This document shows positions 45,405 to 54,246 of a DNA stretch of 64,000 nt, in pieces. The DNA comes from Ensifer sp. IC4062 (GTDB taxonomy: Bacteria > Pseudomonadota > Alphaproteobacteria > Rhizobiales > Rhizobiaceae), in assembly GCF_020193575.1 (NCBI RefSeq), contig NZ_JADYVD010000016.1, positions 1 to 64,000 of the forward strand, given 5' to 3'. Within the stretch, counting starts at the first letter, position 1. The number at the start of each line of letters is the position of its first letter. A program made the position numbers and the translations under genes. The notes beneath the pieces were generated by a model. It was not told the DNA's origin. It did not search any database and worked only from the letters and a program-made list of their open reading frames with translations.

Positions 45405-45434
45405 TCGCCGGCCGACTGCGCAGTCGGCCGGCGA
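45405..45434. terminator. Perfect 30-base palindrome between convergent genes
   Basis: Two 15-base arms (TCGCCGGCCGACTGC and its complement) meet without a loop; in RNA the central four to six bases would be the loop. It lies between the aceA-side transcript and the convergent LysR gene, so a bidirectional end is likely. The rest of 45276-45446 shows only the tiny ORF. Confidence 0.65.
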
Positions 45435-45446
45435 TCCTTTGCGGTG

Positions 45447-46328
45447 CTACGCGGAGGCGCTTCGCCGTGGGCGCTTGCCGGCAAACAGGTCCACGTGGCT
45501 GCGAAGCAGTCGTGTCATCCGGTCAACGACAGTGCGGATTTCCCGCCTGTGACGGTCCTCGTTGTTCATGACGATCCATTGCCGATGTCGAAGTGGCTCG
45601 ATTTCCTCGCCCGCCCGCTCGAGCAGTGGATCGAGATCGCCGACGAAGCAGGGCAACACGGCCCTTCCCGCCCCCGCGCGCGCGAGATCGAGCAAGGAGC
45701 GGGGACGGCCAACCGTCGCGACGATGCGGCCGGCCGCCTGCTCGTGCGGCCAGCGTAGATAGGCCGAGATCGCCTCTTCCTCCGCAACCGCGACCCAGCG
45801 CTCCGGCCCGCCGCCCGGCGCATGTTTCTGCTGGTAGGCGGCGTAGGCCACTTCGCCGATCAGGCGCGACGCCAGATAGGTCTCTTCCGGCTCGAAGGCG
45901 CGAATGCCGATATCGCTCTCCCGATAGGCAAGGTTCGCTCGCGCCTCCCCGATTGAAAGCGATATGGCAAAGGCGTCGCGCTCGGTGCAGATCGCCGGAA
46001 AATTCTCCGCGATCAGCCATGCGTTCCACGTTCCGGCCGCGATACGCACGACCGGCATGCCCTCGCCTTCCTTTTGCCAGCTCTCGACCTTGCGCGCCGC
46101 CGCCTCCATTTCCTGCAATTGCTCGAACAGGAGGCGTCCGTCGGAGGTCAGCACATATCCGGTCTGGCTGCGTACGAAGAGCGAGCGTCCGGTACGCTCC
46201 TCGATCTCCAGCATCCGGCGGCCGATGGTGGCCGGGCTCAGGCCGGTCACCTGCGCGGCACCGGTCAGGCCGCCCGCGCGGGCTACGGTCATGAAGCAAC
46301 GGTAGATGTCCCAGTCCATGCTTTTCAT
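45447..46328 (-). CDS. LysR-family transcriptional regulator
   Basis: 293 residues from ATG 46328 (MKSMDWDIYRCFMTVARAGG); ATG 46319 is equally possible, as neither has a clear ribosome site, and the longer frame to 46616 is rejected. The N-terminal winged helix (residues 1-62, GLSPATIGRRMLEIEERTG) and a LysR effector domain with PCFVGDLDPLLERAG are visible. The target is unknown. It is divergent from a small ORF at 46417. Confidence 0.88.
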   Translation of the reverse strand: MKSMDWDIYRCFMTVARAGGLTGAAQVTGLSPATIGRRMLEIEERTGRSLFVRSQTGYVLTSDGRLLFEQLQEMEAAARKVESWQKEGEGMPVVRIAAGTWNAWLIAENFPAICTERDAFAISLSIGEARANLAYRESDIGIRAFEPEETYLASRLIGEVAYAAYQQKHAPGGGPERWVAVAEEEAISAYLRWPHEQAAGRIVATVGRPRSLLDLARAGAGRAVLPCFVGDLDPLLERAGEEIEPLRHRQWIVMNNEDRHRREIRTVVDRMTRLLRSHVDLFAGKRPRRSASA

Positions 46329-46416
46329 GAGTGAAATACATATGGGGAAATATGCTGTATGTAAAACAATTTTAAATGCATAAAAAAGGGGATGCCCGGA
46401 AACGAGGAGCATCACC

Positions 46417-46623
46417 ATGGACATGATGGCAATGGCCGTTCTATTCGAAATGGCTTCAAGAAATCGCCGCTGGGACGAACCGTTCGAGCCCCGACGGCCA
46501 AGGCGCACGAAGGACTTCGCGAAAGCGCTATTTGCGCCGCTCTTCCGCAGGCGGCAGCCCGCGGAGACGCACGCGGATTCGACCGACACCTGGCCGGCTT
46601 TCTGCGCAAGCAGCATGAAATGA
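46417..46623 (+). CDS. Small basic hypothetical protein (68 aa)
   Basis: ATG 46417 follows GAGGAGCATCACC, a good ribosome site. The product starts MDMMAMAVLFEMASRNRRWD and is then Arg/Pro-rich (EPRRPRRTKD, FRRRQPAETHAD), hydrophilic and without recognised domains. Support comes from the divergent LysR gene 88 bases away and a strong hairpin immediately after the stop (46626-46652). Confidence 0.55.
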   Translation: MDMMAMAVLFEMASRNRRWDEPFEPRRPRRTKDFAKALFAPLFRRRQPAETHADSTDTWPAFCASSMK

Positions 46624-46625
46624 CG

Positions 46626-46652
46626 ACGCCGCGCATCTCTGATGCGCGGCGT
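46626..46652 (+). terminator. Hairpin after the 68-aa gene
   Basis: ACGCCGCGCATC (46626-46637), loop TCT, GATGCGCGGCGT (46641-46652), then TCAATTCTT. A perfect 12-base-pair stem between the small gene and the convergent chemoreceptor gene. Confidence 0.75.
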
Positions 46653-46706
46653 TCAATTCTTCGGCGTCACCCGGCGAGTCCGAAGACCCCTTGACGTTGG
46701 GGTCCG

Positions 46707-49232
46707 TTACGCTGCGCGGTAGACCTGGCCGGAACCGGTCTCCGGCTCCAGCCGGAATTGCTCGACCAGCATCATCAGCGTATCCGCCTGGTTTGCGAGT
46801 GCGCGGCTGGTGGCCGTCGCTTCCTCGACCATCGAGGCATTCTGCTGGGTCATCTGGTCCATCTGGTTGACGGAGCCATTGACCTCGTTCAACGCCGCCG
46901 CCTGGTCGCGGCTTGCCGTGGCGATCATTTCCACATGCTGGCTGACCGAGACGATCTGAGCGCTGATCGAGGCAAGCACCGCTCCGGTCTCCTTGACGAG
47001 ATGGGAGCCGGAATTGACCTCCTCGGTCGACTTGTTGATGAGCCCCTTGATTTCCCGAGCCGCCTCGGCGGACCGCTGCGCCAGTTCCCGGACCTCCTGC
47101 GCGACGACGGCAAAGCCCTTGCCCGCCTCGCCGGCTCGTGCCGCCTCGATGCCGGCGTTTAAGGCCAGCAAATTGGTCTGGAAGGCGATGTCGTCGATGA
47201 CCTCGATGATTTGCTCGATCTGGCGTGAAGCCTCTTCGATGCGTCCCATCGCGGCGATGGCATTGGTGACGACGGTCGCCGAGCTGTCGGCGCTCTTCTT
47301 GGTCTGCGAAACGGCGAGATTCGCCTCATGTGCGCGCTCTGCGGAGGAACGCACAGTCGCCGTGATCTGGTCGACTGCGGCCGCGGTCTCCTCGAGCGAC
47401 GCCGCCTGGGCTTCGGTGCGCTTGGAGAGCGAGTCGGCCGAATGATGCATGTCCGCACCGCTCTGCTGGATCGCCTGGGCGTTCGTCCGGATCTGGGCGA
47501 GCGTATCCTGAAGGCGGATGAGCGATCCGTTAAAATCCGTCCGCAGTTGTTCCAGTCGGCCGTGGAAGGGCACCTCGATCTGGCGCGAGAGGTCGCCTTG
47601 CGCCAGACGTCCGAGGCCAGCGGCGAGCTCACTGACGGCGAGATCGATCTGCCGGTCCAGTTCGCGCTTCTCGGCGTCGTTGCGGCTGCGTTCCGCTTCG
47701 GCGCGAGCCCGCTGCTCTTCGCTTTCCGCCTCGATGCGCACCTTGGAAAGGGCGTTTTCCTTGAACACGCCGAGGGCACGCGCCATGTCGCCGATCTCGT
47801 CGCGCCGTGCGTCGCCGTCGATTGCCGTATCGAGCATGCCGTCGGCAAGGCGGCGCATCGCGGCGGTGATCTGTCCAATCGGCTTCTTCAGCGTCAGCGT
47901 CAGCGCGATGCCGGCGAGCAACGCGATGATGACGCCGACCACGGTCGCAGCAACGGAGATCTGGTTCGCTTCGTCTCGTTCGGTACCGGCGGCGACTTTC
48001 TGCTGCTCGGCGAACTCGGTCAGATCGCCCCAGATCTGGTTGATCGACTCGCCGGCGGCGTTGAACTCGGAAGTGCGCTTGTCCGAACTTGCGACCAGCG
48101 CAACACTATCCTTCTTCATCACATCGATGATCGGAAGGAGCGTGTCTGACGTGGTGTCGAAGAAGCTCATCCCCTTCGCGACGCCACGCAGCGTCGTCAA
48201 ATTTGCCTGGACGGCAAGGAACTTATCCAGGAGCCGCTTGCGATTTTCCTCGGTCGTGCTGCCGAGGAAGGCCGCTGCGGCAATCTGAATATCGGTGATC
48301 GATGTGGAAAGCCGGCGTGTCGCCGTCAGCACGGATTCGGTGCTCGCGATCTTTTCATCGAGCTCACTGAAGATCTGGGTGGCTTCGCGCATCTTGCCGA
48401 CGGAGGCGGCTTCGAGCCGGAAGCTCGCGGTGCGGAAGCGATCGACGTATTTCGAAATGCTGCCGAGTGTTTCGGGCCCGCCCGGAGCCTTGATCAGGGA
48501 GCCGATCTCACTCGAGGCTGAATTCACCGTGTCGGCGAGGGACTTTTCGCCCTTCGGGAGCAATGTGAAGATCTCGCGCTGCGTGCGGCCGATCATCGGG
48601 AAGCGATCCTTGACCTGCTTCAGCTTCTCTTCGACCGTGGCCGCCTTGGCAACCTCGGTGCCGAACTCCGCGAAGAAGCGGCTGGCGCGCAGGAGTTTTT
48701 CGGCGTTCCTGAGCATCGTCTTCGCCGCGTTCTCGTCCTTGCGCACGGCATATTGCAGCCGGTTCGTCTCTTCATTGATCTTCGCCTGCTCGGCCACCAA
48801 GCGTCCCAGATTGGCGGCGGTGGCCGCACGCAGCTCCTGCTCGCCGACATGCAGGGTCCAAAGACCCTCGATACGCGCCTCGATATCGCTGGTCGCGGCG
48901 ATCGCAGCGGTCAGCTCTTCCTGTCCGTTCTGGCCGGCAACCTGCTCGGCGGTCTCAGCGAGAATGTCCTTCTGGGCGGCGATCGTGGCGCGAACCGCAT
49001 CGCGGTTTTCTTCGGTCGTCTTGTGGAGGAAATTGTTCATGCCCGCATAGACGTCCTTGAAGCCGCTCAGCGTTTGCAGGACGCTGTTGGAAATCTCCAT
49101 GCGCCCCTGTAGCAGCCCCGATGCGTAGAGGCCCGTTATGCCGACAGCCGAGATGCTCACGACAAACGGCAGGATGAAGAACAGGACCTTCGTCTGAATC
49201 TTGAACCGGGCAAGAATTCTATCGATAAACAT
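46707..49232 (-). CDS. Methyl-accepting chemotaxis protein with long helical periplasmic region
   Basis: 841 residues from ATG 49232 (MFIDRILARFKIQTK); the longer frame to 49388 is rejected. Membrane helices lie at about 17-38 and 427-448, enclosing about 390 residues that look entirely alpha-helical, far longer than a standard four-helix sensor. A HAMP domain (about 449-500), a second HAMP-like segment and the MCP signalling domain follow, with the hairpin tip AFQTNLLALNAGIEAARAGE and methylation-type Ala/Glu/Gln sites. The C-terminus lacks a CheR-binding pentapeptide. Layout resembles S. meliloti McpZ, but I do not assert the name. Ligand unknown. Confidence 0.9.
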   Translation of the reverse strand: MFIDRILARFKIQTKVLFFILPFVVSISAVGITGLYASGLLQGRMEISNSVLQTLSGFKDVYAGMNNFLHKTTEENRDAVRATIAAQKDILAETAEQVAGQNGQEELTAAIAATSDIEARIEGLWTLHVGEQELRAATAANLGRLVAEQAKINEETNRLQYAVRKDENAAKTMLRNAEKLLRASRFFAEFGTEVAKAATVEEKLKQVKDRFPMIGRTQREIFTLLPKGEKSLADTVNSASSEIGSLIKAPGGPETLGSISKYVDRFRTASFRLEAASVGKMREATQIFSELDEKIASTESVLTATRRLSTSITDIQIAAAAFLGSTTEENRKRLLDKFLAVQANLTTLRGVAKGMSFFDTTSDTLLPIIDVMKKDSVALVASSDKRTSEFNAAGESINQIWGDLTEFAEQQKVAAGTERDEANQISVAATVVGVIIALLAGIALTLTLKKPIGQITAAMRRLADGMLDTAIDGDARRDEIGDMARALGVFKENALSKVRIEAESEEQRARAEAERSRNDAEKRELDRQIDLAVSELAAGLGRLAQGDLSRQIEVPFHGRLEQLRTDFNGSLIRLQDTLAQIRTNAQAIQQSGADMHHSADSLSKRTEAQAASLEETAAAVDQITATVRSSAERAHEANLAVSQTKKSADSSATVVTNAIAAMGRIEEASRQIEQIIEVIDDIAFQTNLLALNAGIEAARAGEAGKGFAVVAQEVRELAQRSAEAAREIKGLINKSTEEVNSGSHLVKETGAVLASISAQIVSVSQHVEMIATASRDQAAALNEVNGSVNQMDQMTQQNASMVEEATATSRALANQADTLMMLVEQFRLEPETGSGQVYRAA

Positions 49233-49414
49233 TGAAAACACCTTGGCTCGCAGCTCGCGTTTCGCTTCCCCCGATGGCCAGATGTACCGCCCCAAGCGAT
49301 TGCTTGAAGAGGAACACGCCATCCGATGCGCAAACAGGCTGATGTTTTTCGGAAAATCATGCGGCGCACGCCGCCAGTCCGCCGGCAATCATTGCGGGGC
49401 CACGCTGCCACTTA

Positions 49415-49521
49415 CTACATGTTTTTGTTCTTAAATCGCTCCCGATTTAAGGACAAAAACATGCAGTAACTCAAAGTGCTACAGCGTCCTTTGGGCGTCT
49501 GATAGACGCGTGGCGCTGTAG
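49415..49521. repeat. RIME-type repeat, copy 5 (best preserved)
   Basis: The left palindrome GTTCTTAAATCG / CGATTTAAGGAC lies inside CATGTTTTT...AAAAACATG. It is followed by the CAGTAACTCAAAGTGCTACAG box and the right half CGTCCTTTGGGCGTCTG...AGACGCGTGGCGCTGTAG. It sits upstream of the chemoreceptor gene. The rest of 49233-49735 contains two hairpins near 49682-49720 and no ORF I can support. Confidence 0.9.
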
Positions 49522-49681
49522 GGCGGCGAGGCCCTGACGGGACTCACTTGGGCGCAAGTGTCGATTTGAACGATTAAGATTTGTATAAGCGGCCAGCGGT
49601 TTTGAGGCGGTGATGGCGGCCAGGACGATTTTGCGGCGACGGCCATGCGGTTCTGCGGATCACAGCCACCGCATTCAGGTC

Positions 49682-49720
49682 AGGTGAAGTCGGCTTCACC
49701 TGGAAGGCGCTTAGCCTTCC
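49682..49720 (-). terminator. Double hairpin below the 46-aa membrane protein
   Basis: Two adjacent stems: AGGTGAAG/CTTCACCT (49682-49701) and GGAAGGC/GCCTTCC (49702-49720). They follow the small gene on the minus strand by 15 bases. There is no T tract, so rho-independent function is not certain. Confidence 0.5.
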
Positions 49721-49735
49721 TGACTTGCACTCGGA

Positions 49736-49876
49736 TCAGAAAGTGGCGAAAGTCGCGAATGTCACAACGAGAAAGAGAGCGATAACCGCACCGAAAGCAA
49801 TCAGCTCATGGTGCAAGTGGCTCTGCTCGGTGCGGGCAATCGCAACAGCACGGGGACGGCGGCGTAAGTGGATCAT
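49736..49876 (-). CDS. Tiny single-pass membrane protein (46 aa)
   Basis: ATG 49876 follows AAGGATAGGA at good spacing. The 46-residue product has a basic N-terminus (MIHLRRRPRAVAIARTEQ) and one hydrophobic helix (LIAFGAVIALFLVVTFATF) reaching the C-terminus, typical of small inner-membrane proteins. A double hairpin follows its stop. No family recognised. Confidence 0.6.
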   Translation of the reverse strand: MIHLRRRPRAVAIARTEQSHLHHELIAFGAVIALFLVVTFATFATF

Positions 49877-50035
49877 GGCATCCTATCCTTGTCCTGGATG
49901 GCAGCCAACCTGGCTACCATCCACATCATGGTGCCGTCATCCTGCGGCCAAGGAAAGTCCATGAAATGGAAACAGTGTGGTTTCCGTTTAGGAACCGCCT
50001 AGTGCTGTGCAGGCCGTGCAGCCATAGTTCAGGTT

Positions 50036-50060
50036 CAGCCATTTCCGTTAACAATGGCTG
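50036..50060. terminator. Inverted repeat past the YhiN-like gene
   Basis: CAGCCATT (50036-50043) and AATGGCTG (50053-50060) form an 8-base stem 31 bases beyond the stop at 50091. A further inverted repeat GGAAAC/GTTTCC lies near 49970-49985. The remainder of 49877-50090 shows nothing. Confidence 0.45.
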
Positions 50061-50090
50061 AAAAGGCAAATCACCAATTTTTCCGCATGG

Positions 50091-51275
50091 TCACACCTCT
50101 TGACCGGCGGCGAAACCCGAAGCCCAAGCCCATTGGAAATTGTAGCCGCCGAGCCAACCAGTGACATCGACGCATTCGCCGATGAAATAAAGCCCCGGAA
50201 CGTCCCTCGCCTGCATCGTACGGGAATCGAGCGCACGGGTGTCGACCCCACCGAGCGTGACTTCTGCGGTCCTATAACCCTCCGATCCGGCGGGCTTCAG
50301 TGTCCAGTTCTGGATGGAAGCCGACAGCGCATCGATGGCCTTGTCGGAAAGATCGGCGAGCATCCGCCCCGCCAGCTTGGCTTCGTCGGTAAAGAACTGC
50401 GCCAGCCTTCGCGGCAGGATATCGGCCAGGGCCGTGTGCGCCGCCTGTCGCCCGTTCGTTCGGCGCATTCCCTTGAGAATGGACGCGAGATCGATATCCG
50501 GCATCAGCCGCAGGACGATCTCCGCCCCCTCCCGCCAATAGGAGGAGATCTGCAGAATGGCTGGTCCGCTCAAGCCGCGGTGGGTGAGCAACACCGCCTC
50601 GCGGAAGGCTGCCTTGCCGGAGCGCGCCTCGGCGTCGGCCGCAACGCCCGCCAGTTGACCGATCTTTTCAAGTTGCGCCGGATCGAGAGTCAACGGCACC
50701 AGTGCCGGCCGCGTCTCGACGATCGGCAGGCCGAACTGTTCCGCGACCCTGTAGGCAAAGCCGGTCGCGCCCATTTTCGGAATCGACTTGCCACCGCTCG
50801 CGACCACCAGTGACGCGGCCTCCACGGGGCCATCGTCCGTCGTTACGCGGAATGCGGATGCGAGTTTCTCGACCGCCGAGATCGCCGTTGCAAGCCGGAG
50901 CACGACGCCTGCCTCCTGCATCTCGGCAAGCAGCATGCGGATGATGTCCTTCGCCGAATGATCGCAAAAGAGCTGGCCAAGCGTCTTCTCGTGCCATGTG
51001 ATGCCGTGCCGCTCGATCAGTGCCACGAAGTCTTGCGGCCGGTAGCGCGCCAGGGCCGATTTGCAGAAATGCGGATTCTCGGAGAGGAAGTTCTTCGGGC
51101 CGGCGTGGATATTGGTAAAGTTGCAGCGGCCGCCGCCGGATATGCGGATCTTTTCACCGGGTGCCTTGGCGTGGTCGAGCACGAGCACGCGGCGTCCGCG
51201 TTTGCCCGCCTCGATCGCGCACATCATGCCGGCCGCACCTGCGCCGATGATCACCACATCGTGTTTTTCTGCCAC
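50091..51275 (-). CDS. YhiN/HI0933-family flavoprotein
   Basis: 394 residues from GTG 51275 (AEKHDVVIIGAGAAGMMCAI) after AAGGGG; the reading to 51323 adds an Arg/Lys-rich leader and is rejected. The dinucleotide-binding motif GAGAAGMM is near residue 11 and the family signature GEKIRISGGGRCNFTN near 40-55. The C-terminal GLYFIGECVDVTGWLGGYNFQWAWASG closes the FAD site. The family (BaiN-like) has NAD(P)H-flavin oxidoreductase activity of uncertain physiological role. Divergent from a glutamine-synthetase-like gene. Confidence 0.9.
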   Translation of the reverse strand: MAEKHDVVIIGAGAAGMMCAIEAGKRGRRVLVLDHAKAPGEKIRISGGGRCNFTNIHAGPKNFLSENPHFCKSALARYRPQDFVALIERHGITWHEKTLGQLFCDHSAKDIIRMLLAEMQEAGVVLRLATAISAVEKLASAFRVTTDDGPVEAASLVVASGGKSIPKMGATGFAYRVAEQFGLPIVETRPALVPLTLDPAQLEKIGQLAGVAADAEARSGKAAFREAVLLTHRGLSGPAILQISSYWREGAEIVLRLMPDIDLASILKGMRRTNGRQAAHTALADILPRRLAQFFTDEAKLAGRMLADLSDKAIDALSASIQNWTLKPAGSEGYRTAEVTLGGVDTRALDSRTMQARDVPGLYFIGECVDVTGWLGGYNFQWAWASGFAAGQEV

Positions 51276-51409
51276 GGGAGACCCCTTTTTACGTTTCGGC
51301 CTTCCTTTCCGGGGCAGAAGCAAAAGTCAATCGTGATCCGCTGAAGCCGCTCTAGCCAATCGCCAAACTCCGGCTATGATGCGGTATCCGAAGCCAAAAC
51401 CGGTGATTT

Positions 51410-52846
51410 ATGCCCTCCAAGAGAAGTATCGCCCAACAAGCAGCAAAGATCAGCAAGAGTTCGAAAGTACCCGCCGCCCTGCACTCGTCCCGAGGCGTGA
51501 AGACCTGGAAAGAGGCAGTCGACTGGCTCAAGATCCGCGGTATCGAAGATATCGAATGCATCACGCCCGACCTCGCCGGCGTACCGCGCGGCAAGATGAT
51601 GCCCACCTCCAAGTTCACGTCGAACACCTCGCTTGCTCTGCCTTCGGCGATCTACCGTCATACGATTTCCGGCGAATACCCCGACGAAACCGGCCAGTTC
51701 CGTTATGATTCCCGCGACAGCGATATCAAGCTGATGCCCGACCTTTCGACCCTTTCGATCGTTCCATGGGAGACAGACCCGACGGCGCAGGTGATCTGCG
51801 ACATCGTCGGCTCGCAGGGCGAGCAGATCAACTATACGCCGCGCAACGTCTTGAAGCGCGTAGTGGACCTTTATCGCAAAAAGGGCTGGAAGCCGGTCGT
51901 CGCGCCCGAGATTGAATTCTATCTGGTCGCACAGAACGACGATCCGGACTACCCGCTGCGCCCGCCGAAGGGACGCTCCGGCCGCTCGATCCTCGGCGGT
52001 CAGGGCTATTCGATCGCCGGCATCAATGAGTTCGACGAACTGATCGACGACATCTATCACTTCTCCGAAAAGCAGGGCCTCGAGATCGACACCCTCATTC
52101 ACGAAGAGGGGCCGGCGCAGCTCGAAATCAACCTCAGGCACGGGGACCCGATCGAGCTCGCCGACCAGGTCTTCCTGTTCAAGCGCACAATTCGCGAAGC
52201 GGCACTCAAGCACGGCATCTACGCGACGTTCATGGCGAAGCCGATGCAGGGCCAGCCGGGTTCCGCGATGCACATTCACCAGTCGGTCGTCGAGATCAAT
52301 ACCGGTCGCAACCTCTTCTCGAATGTGGACGGGTCGCCATCGAAGGAGTTCTTCTCCTTCATCGGCGGCATGCAGCATTATGTGCCGAGGACGTTGGCGA
52401 TGATGGCGCCCTACGTGAACTCCTACCGGCGGCTGACACCCGACATGTCCGCGCCGGTGAACACCGCCTGGGGTTACGACAACCGAACGACGGCCTTCCG
52501 GATCCCTGTCTCGGAGGCGGCGGCTCGACGAATCGAGAACCGCCTGCCGAGTTCGGATGCCAATCCCTATCTGGCGCTCGCGGCCTCGCTCGGCTGCGGC
52601 TATCTCGGCATCATCGAGGGGCTGGAGCCCACGCCGCCGACCGAGGACACCGCCAACGAAGGCGAAATCGATCTGCCGCGCGGCCTGCTCGAGGCCGTTT
52701 CGCTGCTCGAATCGGCACCTTCGCTCGCCGACGTCTTCACACCCGAATTCATCGCCATCTATGCTGGCGTCAAGCGTGGCGAATTCGAGACTTTCATGCA
52801 GGTCATCAGTCCGTGGGAACGCGAATTCCTGCTCCTGAACGTCTGA
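51410..52846 (+). CDS. Glutamine-synthetase-like gamma-glutamyl-amine ligase
   Basis: 478 residues. The GS fold motifs are present: the Mg-binding HEEGPAQLEINLRHGDP (about residues 240-256), KPMQGQPGSAMHIHQS (about 280-295) and NRLPSSDANPYLALAA (about 377). The N-terminus (DIECITPDLAGVPRGKMMP) is typical of the PuuA/GlnA-like III group rather than true glutamine synthetase I, and the adenylylation-site Tyr region is not evident. It probably glutamylates an amine such as putrescine. The next gene, 16 bases on, is an FAD oxidoreductase, as in the Puu pathway. Confidence 0.88.
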   Translation: MPSKRSIAQQAAKISKSSKVPAALHSSRGVKTWKEAVDWLKIRGIEDIECITPDLAGVPRGKMMPTSKFTSNTSLALPSAIYRHTISGEYPDETGQFRYDSRDSDIKLMPDLSTLSIVPWETDPTAQVICDIVGSQGEQINYTPRNVLKRVVDLYRKKGWKPVVAPEIEFYLVAQNDDPDYPLRPPKGRSGRSILGGQGYSIAGINEFDELIDDIYHFSEKQGLEIDTLIHEEGPAQLEINLRHGDPIELADQVFLFKRTIREAALKHGIYATFMAKPMQGQPGSAMHIHQSVVEINTGRNLFSNVDGSPSKEFFSFIGGMQHYVPRTLAMMAPYVNSYRRLTPDMSAPVNTAWGYDNRTTAFRIPVSEAAARRIENRLPSSDANPYLALAASLGCGYLGIIEGLEPTPPTEDTANEGEIDLPRGLLEAVSLLESAPSLADVFTPEFIAIYAGVKRGEFETFMQVISPWEREFLLLNV

Positions 52847-52862
52847 CGCGAAAGGCAATTCC

Positions 52863-54149
52863 ATGCCCTGGCAAAGTCCGATCTCGCCCGGAGTCTCCTG
52901 GTACGAGGCGACGATCCTGGAGCGCCCGGACTATCCGGCGTTGGCAGGCTCCCTGAAGACCGACGTCGCCATCGTCGGCGGCGGCTACACGGGTCTTCAG
53001 GCCGCCTACAATCTCGCGAAAAGCGGAACAGACGTCACCTTGATCGACGCCTGCCGCTTCGGCGACGGCGCCTCGGGTCGCAATGGCGGCCAGTTCGGCA
53101 CCGGCCAGCGCGCCTGGGCGGAGGATACCGAGGAAACGCTCGGCCACGAGCGTGCCAAGCTGCTGTTCGAGATGGCGGAGAACGCCAAGCGCTATCTCCT
53201 GGACTTCGCCGACGAACACGGAATCGACATGGAGTTCGTGCCCGGGCAGCTTTCCGTCGGACACAAGAAGAGCCTCGAGAAGGACTACCGCCGCCATGTC
53301 GAGGCGATGGCAGAGCGTTTCGGATATCCGCACCTCTCCTTCATGGAACGAGACGAGACGGTAAGCCGGCTTGGCTCACATCATTATCAGTTTGGCATAC
53401 GCGACACCGGCACCGGGCACATCCACCCGATGAAACTGCTCGTCGGTCTCGCAAAGCAGGCGGCCCGTGCCGGGGCCGGCCTCCACGAGCAGACGAAGGC
53501 GCTAAAGATCGAGAAAAAGGGGACCGCGATCGCCATCGACAGCGATCGCGGCACCATCACCGCCGAACGGGTGTTGATCGCCTGCAATGCCTATATCGGT
53601 AACCTTGAGCCTGTAACCGCCAGCCACGTCATGCCAATCCGGTCGTTCATCGGCGCGACAAAGGTCCTGTCCGACCATCCGGACGTGCTGCCCGGCGGCG
53701 AGTCGGTCGACGATTCGCGTTTCGTGGTGCGCTATTTCCGCAAGTCGAAAGACGGACGGTTGCTTTTCGGCGGGCGCGAAGCCTATACGGCCGACAATCC
53801 ACGCGACATTTCCAGCCATATCCGCCGCCAGATCAGTGAGATCTATCCGGCGCTCGCCAACGTCGAGATCACCCACGCCTGGGGCGGTTCGGTCGGCATC
53901 ACCATGCCGCGTCAGCCCTTCTGCCGAGAGATTATGCCTGGGGTTACAAGCATCGGCGGATATTCGGGGCACGGCGTCATGCTGTCCAACTATTGCGGCA
54001 AGCTTTATGCTGACCTGGTCTTGGGTAAACAGACGGAGCTGGATCTTCTCAAGGCTTTGAAAATACCTGCTTTCCCGGGCGGAATGCGATTCCGCTCAGC
54101 GCTCCTGTTCCTCGCGCTCAGCTGGTATGCTTTGCGCGACCGGTTCTAA
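52863..54149 (+). CDS. FAD-dependent oxidoreductase, PuuB/OrdL type
   Basis: 428 residues. The FAD motif VAIVGGGYTGLQAAYNLAKSG (less one residue, about 36-56) and the subgroup pattern CRFGDGASGRNGGQFGTGQR are those of gamma-glutamylputrescine oxidase relatives; the C-terminal YSGHGVMLSNYCGKLYAD is the usual DAO end. It probably oxidises the glutamylated amine made by the preceding ligase. The two genes are 16 bases apart and form an operon. No aldehyde dehydrogenase or hydrolase of the pathway is adjacent. Confidence 0.88.
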   Translation: MPWQSPISPGVSWYEATILERPDYPALAGSLKTDVAIVGGGYTGLQAAYNLAKSGTDVTLIDACRFGDGASGRNGGQFGTGQRAWAEDTEETLGHERAKLLFEMAENAKRYLLDFADEHGIDMEFVPGQLSVGHKKSLEKDYRRHVEAMAERFGYPHLSFMERDETVSRLGSHHYQFGIRDTGTGHIHPMKLLVGLAKQAARAGAGLHEQTKALKIEKKGTAIAIDSDRGTITAERVLIACNAYIGNLEPVTASHVMPIRSFIGATKVLSDHPDVLPGGESVDDSRFVVRYFRKSKDGRLLFGGREAYTADNPRDISSHIRRQISEIYPALANVEITHAWGGSVGITMPRQPFCREIMPGVTSIGGYSGHGVMLSNYCGKLYADLVLGKQTELDLLKALKIPAFPGGMRFRSALLFLALSWYALRDRF

Positions 54150-54246
54150 AAAGCCGCGCACGGACGCATTTTGTTGCGTCGCACGCTAGCGTTTTTAAAT
54201 CGATTAGATTATACCACCCCTGACCTGAACGAGATCGAGATACCCC

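Noticed and set aside
45405-45434. 30-base palindrome as a recombination or restriction-type site
   Set aside because: Its place between convergent genes is better explained as a transcript end; no recombinase is near.
51374-52864. 496-codon minus-strand ORF opposite the glutamine-synthetase-like gene
   Set aside because: Antisense shadow; the plus-strand protein has all GS motifs.
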